Shown here: positions 43,725-54,883 of the stretch, in pieces
How the letters are laid out: each line of letters opens with the position of its first letter
Position numbering within the stretch: the stretch's first letter is position 1
NCBI RefSeq assembly: GCF_021917145.1
Contig: NC_061063.1
Coordinates: forward strand, 4,840,510 to 4,904,509
Length of the DNA: 64,000 nucleotides
Origin: Hypomesus transpacificus
Taxonomy: Eukaryota; Chordata; Actinopteri; Osmeriformes; Osmeridae
Reading direction: 5' to 3'
Notes under the pieces: generated by a model
Database searches by the model: none
The model's input: only the letters and a program-made list of their open reading frames with translations
Told to the model about the DNA's origin: nothing
Made by a program: the position numbers and the translations under genes

Positions 43725-44000
43725 CTGCAGAAAAAAACAGTCATAGACAGCCGAATTCCAGACGTTGATACTACATAACTGATTTAGTCTTACTTTCGAC
43801 AGAAGAGTTGTATCCTCCCAGCCAAGATATGGATAAGTCGCAGTTCGATTTCACATTGTCATATTGCTTGTTGGTCCTCGTATTGGTTATTCACACAAGA
43901 GGAGTGCCTAGTCTGCCAAGGGAGGGGTTCGCGAGACAGGCTCTGGCGCGGCGCGATGTTCACCCTGTATAGCGCGGCGTATATTCGTAAATGTAACCAG
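43725..44000 (-). promoter_or_regulatory. LRRC3B: Candidate LRRC3B first exon and CpG-rich promoter
   Basis: A CpG cluster at about 43928-43990 (GGCGCGGCGCG and nearby AGCGCGGCG) stands out against AT-rich surroundings, includes CGCGAGA at 43930-43936, and has a GCTATACAGG TATA-like word on the minus strand. Downstream on that strand a donor CTGCAG|GTGAGG lies at 43725/43724. Together these suggest an untranslated first exon spliced to 40880 across about 2.8 kb. No other gene nearby needs a promoter here. Confidence 0.45.
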
Positions 44001-45661
44001 GGAAGACCAGACAAGTAGCTTACGTAGGTGTTGCCCTAATTGTGACTTTATGAATAATTATACTGATAATCCTTTAACATTTGCCCACTTTATTTATCCA
44101 CGCCTTTACCTCCCTTTCATTAAACGATTTCTACAATGTGCTGTCCTATGTTGTAACTTATTTTATGATCATGTATTGATGCTGGCAAGTAGATGAGGTG
44201 TGTCAGACTTAAAAAGACTACCACAGAGAACAAATAAGCCCAATTTGTACAAGTTTTAACAACAAGAAAAGGTATAGCTTCTGTTGTGTGTTACTCTTTT
44301 ACTATAGGTTTGGCTTGAAATTAGAGTGTGAGGGTGTGGGGTGTAAACAAACAACCTCAAATGTACCAACATTGCTGCCTGGTATAGAGCTGTCATGGTG
44401 TTCTGTGACAGGGGCCCTTGACCTGCCACGTGGTCTTCATCCCGTCAATCCAGCCCAGGGGCACTACCCATGAAGCACTTCCTCCAGAATGGATGTATTT
44501 AGGACTCTGGACAATCATTTAGGGGATACATAAATTAAGCCAACTGAACTGTGATTGAATTTGACTCACTGAGACATATTCGTGTACAGTTCAATTTTTT
44601 TAAAATCTGCAATTAGACACTTATGTTTTTATCTAAACAAATATTGTTCTTTCTCATTTATAGTATAGCTTAAAGCCTTTGGACTCATGCTGATGTTCAA
44701 ACAGGCCGTATGTGTATGACCGTCAATTAAACAGCACCATTTTTGATGATGTGATAAATTGCCTTGCTACTTATACACTACCCTCTGTGTTTAATAGACC
44801 TGAACACAGTGTGAAGTGGGGGTATACGAAACACCAGCACAAATCATCCAGTGATTAATTTAAGAGGGCCTGTCTGGCCGTGAGTTATTTTCTTTCCATA
44901 AAAGGTTATGCTTTGTAAAGACTGTTTGCATACTGAGCCGTTAATTACACACCAGCCAGTCAAATGGGTTTCTATTGCGGTTATTTAAAGTCAGGAAAAG
45001 GTGGAACGATGACTACATTTTCTCAGATTATAGCCTGTGTGGTTATTGTAATGTTTAAAGCCAAATCTGTATTCCAAGTCCCGATGCTTTATTAGCTCTA
45101 ATACTTTCATTGCCTGGCATTTTTACTCTCCTCACATATGAAAATACTACAGAGGGACAGTTCGTTTTGTAGCTACTTGTTTGGGCTCTAAGGATTAGTT
45201 GTTTTTTTGCTGTGGCCTAAGAGATGTTTATGACATTATTTTACTGCCAGTGCGGTGTCTCAGAGTCATAATGTTTTTATGTTATTGCAAAAAAATAAAA
45301 ATCCTGTATAGTGTGCACATAATGATGACTAAGGTGGGGAGAGACCCTTAATAAACAAGACATACAGGAACAATTTGTCAGTCTGGTACCTAGAGAGTGT
45401 CTACATCAATAACGTACAGGGCACATTCATCAAACCACACTCCCATTTGTCTTTATCTCAATGTTGTATTGAAACAGTGAAAGAGTGTGTGCATAGCTCA
45501 TGATAGTCACCAAAGACAGAAACACACAGAGTTAATTAAGTGGGTTATATTTTGGTCTAGAATACAACGGATAGGCATTAGCAACATGGAAAAGGCTTTA
45601 TAAAGGCAGGACTTCCCTTAGGAAAGAACAGTGCCTACCAAAGGGACACACTGTGCACACA

Positions 45662-45662
<1 letters not shown>

Positions 45663-45709
<47 letters not shown>
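45663..45709. repeat. (CA)n microsatellite
   Basis: A perfect CA run of about 23 units, followed by a second short CA stretch after GAG. Confidence 0.92.
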
Positions 45710-45712
<3 letters not shown>

Positions 45713-46786
45713 ACACACACATACATACACTCTCCTGTGTGTTCATTCATTATAGAGAGTTAAAATAGTACCAAAGCTCAAAGAGCAATTAAACCTGTGA
45801 GAAGACATGAATATCCAACCATCTCACTTTACAATCTAATCCTTCCTCTCCACTGGGCAGGCCATGCACTGTGGAACATTTAGCACAACTGTCAAGGACA
45901 GGAAATTAGGAGCATTGTCCCTTTTTTCGTAAAGTTCATCAATTAGGCCATTACTTTATGCTAACTGGAGGGAGGGAGTTTACGTTGAATAATATTTGAT
46001 TTGCTTGTTTACAACGTGACACTTTTCAAATGTGAGGTTGTTTATGTGAAGTGACCTCTGCTCCAAGTTCTTCAGCTGCAGAGTCCAGGACCTGGTCAGA
46101 CCAACTGCACTTCTATGGTGTAACTGTTCTATGGTGTTGTAACGTTGTGAGAGAGTCTCTGGTATGTCTCAGTCCCCCTACCCCGAGGAGGGCTGCAGGT
46201 CTTCAGGTAACTGGGCCATGGAGTAGACGAGATCAACCTCTGGAGAATCTTGGCTCCGGCCAGGAGTGAAGAATCTTGCAGGTTCTGCAGCATCTTTGGG
46301 TCGCTGGGCCATGGTTATACACGAGTCACCAGACTAACTGGAGGGCCTCTCTGCAATAAAATATAAGAGAAGGCAAATAAATAATAAATTGTATGTCAGA
46401 AAGATGTATGGAATTGCATATGGCTTGTGACAATTATTCTTAATGAGTATATCTATTGATTTCAAAATTGTGGGACAAACCATTTGCTTTGTGGCATGTA
46501 CAGTACGTGTAGGTAAGTGTATGTGTGTGAGTGTGTGTGTGTATGTGTCTGCATAAGAGCGTAGAAATTATCAGACCCTCTTCCGTGTTCGTGATTCTGA
46601 AGTTGGAGCAGCATTTGAAATGCTTTAAAACCAAAGTTAGCTAATGCATGACTGTGCTTCACTGCCATGACTTAATCTATTCCATTAGTGAAGATCAAAT
46701 AGAATTGGCAGTAAAACATCACCCATGACTTACTCCAGAATTCCTTGCAGAGTGGTATCTTATCCTAATGGACAATCAGCATATTT

Positions 46787-46984
46787 CTATAGCGAGTCAG
46801 ATGGCTGAGCGGTTAGGGAGTTGGGCTAGTAATCAGAAGGTTCCCGGTTCAATTCCCGGCCGTGCCAATGACGTTGTGTCCTTGGGCAAGGCACTTCACC
46901 CTCCTTGCCTCGGGGGAATGTCCCTGTACTTGCTGTAAGTCGCTCTGGATAAGAGCATCTGCTAAATGACGTAAATGTAAATGC
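46787..46984 (+). mobile_element. tRNA-derived SINE, V-SINE-like, near full length
   Basis: The head looks like a tRNA gene: an A-box match TGGCTGAGCGG (46802-46812) and a B-box match GGTTCAATTCC (46845-46855). The body has TGTCCTTGGGCAAGGCACTT, the conserved central word of fish V-SINEs. The tail GTCGCTCTGGATAAGAGC..CTGCTAAATGACGTAAATGTAAATG is of the kind shared with L2-type LINEs, whose enzymes would have moved it. Both promoter boxes are intact. It is not a functional tRNA gene because the acceptor stem does not close. I did not identify target-site duplications with confidence. Confidence 0.85.
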
Positions 46985-49900
46985 ATCACATCAGTGGAAA
47001 TGGTTATTTCACCGAGACATCCATTTGAGGCAGTGTGCTCACTCTTGAAACATCTTAAACCCTCAGAACCACTCTATAGACATGTAGGCAATCGCTACCC
47101 TCAGTCATGGAGTTTCTCTTCTTGGCCGACATCTTTTAGAGTCAATTTGGCCAGGGTTTTTCCCTGAATATCATCTAGTAATGATCTCTATATTGACTGC
47201 GCCCTCAGCTACAGCTGGGATCCCTCATCTCTTCTCACCTGCATTAATAAGACCTGACATCCTTTCATACTGCAGGCTCCTTTCACAGCTGTGGGTTTGG
47301 CCTAAACACCCAGTGGATATTTCAGACTGTGGACATGAAATGGGATTGAGGCTTGGTCAGGTGAAGAAAAAAAAGGATGAATGGAGGAGGGAGTTGAACA
47401 ATATTCAACGCTAGTTCAACACTGTTGTTCAACGCTATTGTCCTAAAACAGCATTTCCAAACAGGCCTAACACAAATATAAGGGCCACAATGTTTTTAAT
47501 ATCTTTGAATCTTTACATTTCAAGGCCGAATCTTTAGGTGGTAAACCCCCCTAGGGTTAGGGTTAGTTAGTTAGCTAGTTAGTTAGTTACCCATTAGTAT
47601 GCTTTGATTGAGTAATTTTTGCCTCCAAGGCATAGAATCAAATAGTCAAAGTTTTGTGATGAGCTTACCTTTGTATTTTTCAGGAAATCTCCTAGTTTGA
47701 GAGCCAAGGCTATTGTCATTGTGTCGAGTGTAATGTTGGTAGAAAGTGGTTTCTGTCTAATAGCCAGCATGGTAATGGAAGAATAATACGTTAGATAGCC
47801 GTGATAAACAGGAAATAGGTTCACATGTTATGAGTGACTACTTTAAAGAAAAAGCTACTAATTTGCATGGGCGGTAAAGAGCAGCCCACTGACGTTCTTC
47901 CTCTGTTACATGGAGAATTTAACGTTATTGGCTCATTTAAAATCTGGGATAAGGATTCTGCTCCTACATTCATCTCTGAAACGCGTGTCTCATGGCACCT
48001 CTGTCAAAGCACAGGGCTGTGTAACATCCCCATGCTTTAAATGTCGGAATTTTCATCCGCTCCTCATTATAACGTGCCTTGTTCATCCAAGTTTGGCTTT
48101 TTCATCTTTGAAAACATAAAAATGCTGTCTTTACTGATACTGATGGGGTTCATAGCTGTCGGCTGCATCTTACCACAAAATGGCAAAACCCAATCCATTG
48201 TCATCTCATTCATAATACATTGTCTGCGAGGTATTCTTGAGGGGTTATTATTTCCAGGAGTTGCAGTGTACAGACATATTCAAACTCTCTGCAAGTTTAT
48301 ACTCTGATTAGTAATACAATCTATCTATCATGCCATGACGTAGAAAGCTATCTTCTGTCCAGTGGCCTCAGATAACGAGTCCATAAGAAGTTTCTGTTCT
48401 GGGTAGCAGGGAAGCCATGGTTGGTGCTGTAGCAGGAGCAAACAATGAATAACAACAATACAGTGTGGACGATATATCCTGATATATTTTGTGAGTGGCC
48501 TCACAAAAGACTCAATAAGAATATTTATTATACTGCCTCCTCATCACTATCCTGCAGACATAGTTGGATTGAGTCCAATTTTAGAATGACTACAGTATTT
48601 AGAAGTTCAACAGCTCTGAACAGTGACAGGTATATATTTTACTTTACTGTTATAGCCCCAATGTTTTCATATTTGGAATTCAGTGACCACTGGGAGTTCA
48701 ACAACAGTGTGTGATAAGGTGCCTGTGAATAGCCATCCAGGTCATTGTGAGGAATGTGTGCAGCACAAATATAGTTTGTGCTACTCAACAGGAAATTGCT
48801 TGCTGTACTAACGGAGACATCAGTTTGACCAATGCTGAAGAGGGATGAATGAAATAACCTTCATCCATGAATCGTGAGTCGTACCTCCTGTTCTTCACTA
48901 CACACACAAAGGACAGGAAGTTAACATTTTATATAGACAGTTCCAGGCAGACAAATACAGAACCTCTTATCAGTCTGTGATAACATCTGTGATAACTCTG
49001 AAGGTTCTGTTGGCCTAACTAGGGGTAGGATGAACAACTAGGCGTCTTATTTTGTGAAATGGAAAATACTTTGACACCTATTGAAAAGACAGAAAGAAGA
49101 AATATATCAATTCCACACAGGAGAGCGATGAATAGGTCATACATGGGGGGATGGTCAGTGGGCCTGTACTGTATAAATTACATATAATCTCAGGAGACCT
49201 GGTGGTTCCATGTGAAGGGAAGCAGATGGGCAAGTCCTCTGGAGTGTAACTCGTCTGTGCCTTCTCACCACAATCTGTTTGGCCAATTATCCGAGGCGGA
49301 AATAAGAAAGATGTTTAAAATAGATACCACTACCATACAGAACCGATTACTCAATTGGGTTTACAATCCACGCATGTTTGGCTTGTTTGGGATAATTAGG
49401 TGGTGTTTACTGAGCTGCTATGCTCACACAGACAGTTTATTCTGCTGTTCAATAGATCTGTGGTTTAGAATGACAAGACAGAGGGCTAGCTACTCAGTAA
49501 AGGTCATGGATGTGAGATTGGAGAGTCTGTTGAACCAAATCAACAGGTACTGTTAGAAAGCAAGAGGTCTTCTGTACAAAGACTCCTAAAACCACTATCA
49601 CCTAGTAACTTGGGGTTTGTATGGATTCTTTTGTTTGAAAAAGGTATGTAAATTGCAATACATGCAGCAAAGACGAATGGACAATATTTGTATCTGCTCG
49701 AACTAGTCTTTATCAGAGAAAAGCACTTGACGTTTGCAGATGACAGAATTAGTACTCTGAGCGATCCCTGAAACGAACATTCCATTACTGTTGTGTTCTA
49801 TGTCCTGACATTGGGTTTTTACTTGTAGTAGCTCTTACAGTGTATTATCTCCATTACATGATGTTAATATAGGTCATGATGAATGGTGAAATTTCGATCA

Positions 49901-52512
49901 TATCATTATTTTTGATTATTGATGGAAAATGTGATAAAAGGCTACCAAGCTGAGGATATCTACCAGATGTTCAGCTGGGATGTTAACAGACAATTGTGTT
50001 TTCTCAGTGCATAGACATTTGTGTTTTCTCAGCAGTCTACATCATCAAATATGATTTTGGTTCAATAAATCAATTGTGCTTCCCTAATAGGGGCACTGAT
50101 TACTGGACAGACAGTAACCAGGAAGGGTTATGAATTTGAAATCTATTGACATACTACAGAAGCATCCTGTCAGAAAGAAGAAGGTAAATCCTCATTCTGT
50201 GTTCATTGGGACCCATCAAAACAGGAACTTATGATCACCATTTATGAAGAGAATGTTTGCTTTCAAGGCAATGTAGAAGAATGAAAGGCAGTTCTGAGGC
50301 AGGGGTTGTGGTTATCAAAGCACCTGCTTAAAGATTGCCCAAGCTTGTGAAGACAGTAGCTCACACTAGAGTGAGGTCAACAACCAAACATTAAGTTAAC
50401 AATGAAAATGAGCATATTGGCCTTATATTGTGACAGTGTGTGTGTGTGTGTGTTTCTATGGGTGGAAAGCCAAACAGCACAGAAGTAACTATCTGAACAA
50501 TGTCTTCTGAAAAATGCAGGCTCCCTGTTGCTAATGTGTTCAGTATAATGTCAGTGCCTTCTAGCCCTATTGGCTCGAGGCTGTTATGGTTGTCAATGAC
50601 AATAGCGATTGTGTCTCTTGGTGATCATCTACACCTTCCTGTGTAGTCCATTACTAGACCATTGGATTGAGGGCCATACAGTTATGCCCAAGACAGTGAG
50701 GGAAAGAGACACTCTAATTTTAGTCTGCTGATAAACCCTGCTCCCCTGTGGGACAGGATCATATCAAAGGGAATACATGCTGACTCTGTTGCCATGGTGA
50801 GCATAATTCAGCTTGGATGTCTCCTAATTGGAGAGCGTGGATGTAAAAAAAAGAGGAAATTACATGAATCGAAGTCATCGTCATTAATGGAGATCAAAAC
50901 TCCAGGTTTGGGCGTGGCCATTATGATGGATACTGTATACAGGGAGGAGGGGAAGATTAATGGAGGTTTTGACTGGAGGTGCAAGGAGGTTGCAGATCAA
51001 TGAAGTACCATCCACTTAGAGACGATGGCACAGAGCAGAAAGGCCAAAGGAATTCTGAGTGCCACATCTACTGTATGTGCCAAGGACAGAGGACAATGCA
51101 TATGCAACAATGGGACATATTGAAAGGATCCATCTGTCCCCATTTAATGTGGTTTCCCAATGGTACGAGAATCATTCAGAAGACTACATAAAATATAAGA
51201 GCAGACCCAGGCTCTGTGTTAACTTTCCTTAAGAGAGATGCTTTCGAACATTGAAACATAGCTGAAGTTTACAGTCTGGGTCCATCGAAAATCTCAGAAA
51301 AAAGTCCTAAAGTTTCAGGTCAGCTTCAACATGCAGATCCAGGGCTATCCTCTTTCAATCCCTCCTCCACACCCAGCCTCCCCCTTGAAATGTCATTATC
51401 ATTTGTCCCTGTCAAATAATTTCAAATTAAAAAAAAGAATTAATTATTCATTTCTTCATTAACAGAATAGGACATCCGTAAGAGTTAATAAAACACCATC
51501 CCTAAAAATGGCCTTTAGAAAAAGACTTTCCCATTCAATTCATCATACTTGTGTCACATTGCATCTGCTATCCCTCAGAGTCGTGACTGAACAAGTATTC
51601 AAGAGTTCCTACATTAAACAGGCGTACATGCGTCAGCAACCTACATGGAAAATAAATCTATGCATGCAAGATTTGACATATTTGTCACATCAACCACTTT
51701 AACAGTCGTTTGGAGGGAAGCCAAACACATGCATACAGTATATACATACTCAACGTCCTAGACCACGACTCAACATCTAACATCCTGTGGGGAATACAAG
51801 GATAATTATAGTGCCCAAAATAATATTACATTTTATGTGAGCAATCGCAAACAAGTGTCCCTATGGATAATACTGTAGATGTTTTTCTTTGAAAGACAAT
51901 CGCTGATTGTTGGTCACTCATACTGAAAGATTATGATAACTTCTCCATCTCCTTGAAAATTGTTTCTCAATGACTTCCATTTCCATTCTGAGTCACTATT
52001 TCTCCCCATTTAACCTTGCCAATCACATCACTGAACTCTGTTGTTTTATTTTGACCATTTATTGTTATTACCATGGTAACTTAAATGGCCTGACTCCACA
52101 GATCAATAGCTCAGATCTCACTTAATACCTGTACTATTTTTTTAAATCAACAGGTCACTCACAATAAATTACTATGTCACACAAAACACAATGAATCATC
52201 AGAACACACTCATTTACTGCGTTTAAAGCTGCACAGTGTGGATAGCAAAACTGAAACTGACTGCAGTATAATACCTATGCCTCAAGGCTGCAGTGTGAAA
52301 TGAAAGGACCTAATCTGACTACAGTGTATGTGAATGCCCCAGGTGGAGAGGAAGTTCAGAGAAATTACACATTACGACCTAGAGTTTATCACAGTGAAAC
52401 AGCAGCTCTCAGTGAGCCAGCACCCTCTGCTGGTCTCCACAAGTCTCAAAACAATTTTGCATTAGCATTCAAGGGATGGGCTCAAATGTTTTGTTTTTTT
52501 CTTCTTCTTCTT

Positions 52513-54102
52513 CTACACACTGGCAAGACAAAGGGAGGCATTTGTGCCACCAAATCCAAAAGAGTTTGTGAGAGCGATCCGCCGCCCCTCCGTCTTCCAC
52601 TGCTGAGCCGTGCAGGGCACATAGTTCAGGTCAAACTCTGGATCTGTGTGATCCAGGTTTAGTGTGGGTGGCAGAACTCCATGGTAGCATGCCAGGGCAG
52701 TGAAGGATGCCTCCAGGGCACCTGCCGCCCCTAGGAGATGCCCCGTAGCTCCCTTGGTGGAGGAGACGGCCAGAGAGCGGCTATGCTGCTGGAAGAGTCT
52801 CTTGATGGCAGCATTCTCTGCAGCGTCCCCCAGTGGCGTGGAGGTAGCGTGTGCGTTCACGTACGTCACATCTGCAGGATCAACGCCTGCGTTGCGGAGG
52901 GCTGCGGACATGCACCTGTGGAGACAACACACACATGAAACAAAGAATCCTGTGCGTGTATTACCTAACAGTGGATCCAATAATTTACTGTAATCTGAGT
53001 GTTTGCATGGACTGTTAGGCTAATTGTCTTTTTTGTAGTCAAGGATATATTTTTTTTGTAGTTAAGGATATCAATGTAACTAACAAGGGTCTTCTGGTAT
53101 TTCTGTGGTGAAAAAAAATGGCTACCTAAAAGCTCCGTCTCCATCTGCAGTGGGTGCAGTGATGTGGCTGGCGTCCCCTGACAAGCCGTACCCAAGCACC
53201 TCGGCATAGATCCTGGCGCCCCTCTGCTTGGCATGGTCCATCTCCTCCAGGACGACCACAGAAGCCCCCTCCCCCATCACAAAGCCCTCTCTCTCAGGGT
53301 GAAATGGCCGCGATGACAACCTGGGGTTGTCGTTCCACTTAGTGGCCAGGGCCCGTGCTCTGGCGAAGCCTGCAATCGCCAGAGGACCGATGCAGGACTC
53401 TGTGCCCCCAGCAACCATGGCGACGGCGTCCCCATAGGCGATAAACCTGGAGGCATCCCCGATAGCGTGTGCTCCCGTGGTGCAGGCTGTGGACACAGCG
53501 TGGTTGGGACCCTTCAACTTGTGTTTGATACTGATGTGGCCGGCGGCCATGTTGACCAGGATGCGGGGGACAAAGAAGGGACTGACTTTGCTGTAGCCCT
53601 TAGCTTGGAAGGTGGCAGAGGTACGGGCGATCTCTTCTAGAGACACCATGCCCATGCCCACAGCTACACCCGTGTTCAGCTGCTCCTCTAGACTCTTGGG
53701 ATACCAACCAGAGTCCTCCAGTGCCAGCTGGGCAGCACCAAGTGCCATCACAGTGGCTGGCGACATACTGTTGATCTCCCCACGAGTGGCAAACCTCTCC
53801 CCTTTAAACTGCCACTCCTCATCTCCTTTGGGTACCATGGCTGCCACTTTACATGGGACAGTTTGGTACTCCTCCGATTGAAGCGCAACAATGCCACTTG
53901 CACCACTGATTAAACGCTCCCACACGAATGCAGTCCCTGTTCCAAGAGGGCACACGAGGCCTATGCCAGTGATTACAACTCTTCGAGTCTTGCCAGATGT
54001 GTATTGTCTCAAGTGTTGTAAGGAGCGGGTGCTGTTGTTCAGAAGTTTCCTCCTGGTGTGCTGTAACGTGAACAGCAGCTTTGTCCAACATGAGAGAAAC
54101 AT
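52513..54102 (-). CDS. OXSM: 3-oxoacyl-[acyl-carrier-protein] synthase, mitochondrial
   Basis: OXSM is the condensing enzyme of mitochondrial type II fatty-acid synthesis; it extends acyl-ACP with malonyl-ACP, supplying octanoate for lipoate. Two coding exons join in frame: 54102-53126 and 52915-52513 (acceptor CTCCACAG), giving 459 residues, the human length. Residues 1-40 are Arg/Ser/Leu-rich without acidic residues, a mitochondrial presequence. The ketosynthase fold starts [11 protein letters not shown]. The catalytic triad is complete: Cys207 in STACTTGAH, His348 in [11 protein letters not shown] and His385 in [12 protein letters not shown], with the same spacing as E. coli FabF. The C-terminus [12 protein letters not shown] is typical. 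The stop TAG is at 52515-52513. The start at 54102 gives the presequence. A possible acceptor (CACCATAG) about 30 bases upstream of the ATG hints at an untranslated exon. It is divergent from NGLY1. Confidence 0.96.
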
Positions 54103-54883
54103 CTTTTGTCTTTTGCGTCCTCAGTCGAGCCTATGGTGAAGAGGAGTCATAAGCTAATGTCAATAGCTTGCGACAGTACACAAATATCTGTTGTGAATTT
54201 CTGTCGAACCATTCAAATATAGCTATATTGAAGATAGCTATTTTATTGAACTGTTAAAGTCACTGTGACACCAGCACAACATGGCCTCAAGACATGTTAT
54301 CCATGTGTAAAGTACATTTCCTTACGTAAAACATTTGTTGTGAAGTCTATGATGTCTCACGTGTCTGTAATAACTACTCACATTGTCGATTTTGACTTCA
54401 CTCGTTGTGGTAGTTGATGTTGACTCACGTTCAGATCACACTAGACCTAATTATGCAAGACCTTGGTAATGTGAATTGCCTGTTTTGACATGTTGAAATT
54501 AGAGGTGCATTCTAAATTATTTTCATACAATACAAAATATAATTTGAACAGTTTTTTTTACTCGTCTATTGATTAATATTATACAAATTATAAGTGACAG
54601 TCGTATCAGAAATGCTTAAAAATATTCAGGCTTTGAAACCACGTTTGCTTTAAGCCCACTTCGTTTGAAGTCATTCGTTTAGGTTGTATTTGGCGGCCCG
54701 CGGTGTAAGGAGCCCCATAGCAGATCGCGAGATCGGGCAGATGCCATGTGACACATCAGATCCGGTAGACCATAAACAAGGAAACTTGTGTGACGTATGG
54801 TTGCGTATTTTATCAGGAAGCTTGAGTCAGAGGGGACTTTCAACTATGCTTTTTTTTCGTTTAGACTAGATACCTCAGATAGT
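54103..54883. promoter_or_regulatory. Shared head-to-head promoter region of OXSM and NGLY1
   Basis: Only 781 bases separate the two start codons, and the genes are transcribed away from each other; the human genes are also head-to-head. The NGLY1-proximal part (about 54690-54760) carries GGCGGCCCGCGGTG and CGCGAGA at 54726-54732, about 150 bp from the NGLY1 ATG. The centre (54450-54640) is AT-rich, so two adjacent promoters are as likely as one truly bidirectional one. Confidence 0.6.

Larger units (their letters stand above)
44001..52512. other. Intergenic region between LRRC3B and OXSM
   Basis: I saw no exon with domain or splice support on either strand. Open frames up to 114 codons (49.2-49.6 kb) have no recognisable features. 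The stretch holds a (CA)n microsatellite, a V-SINE-like copy, a TTAG-type short tandem repeat at about 47564-47590 and a short (TG)n near 50436. The right end should include the OXSM 3' UTR; two TTTATT words (AATAAA on the minus strand) at 52045-52050 and 52058-52063 are candidate polyadenylation signals about 450 bases past the OXSM stop. Confidence 0.6.

Noticed and set aside
46787..46862. Functional tRNA gene
   Set aside because: The A and B boxes are present but the acceptor arm does not close and SINE body and tail follow directly.
54797..54883. Upstream in-frame NGLY1 start at 54797
   Set aside because: The extra 29 residues include a run encoded by poly-T and do not align with the family; the ATG at 54884 gives the expected start of the PUB region.
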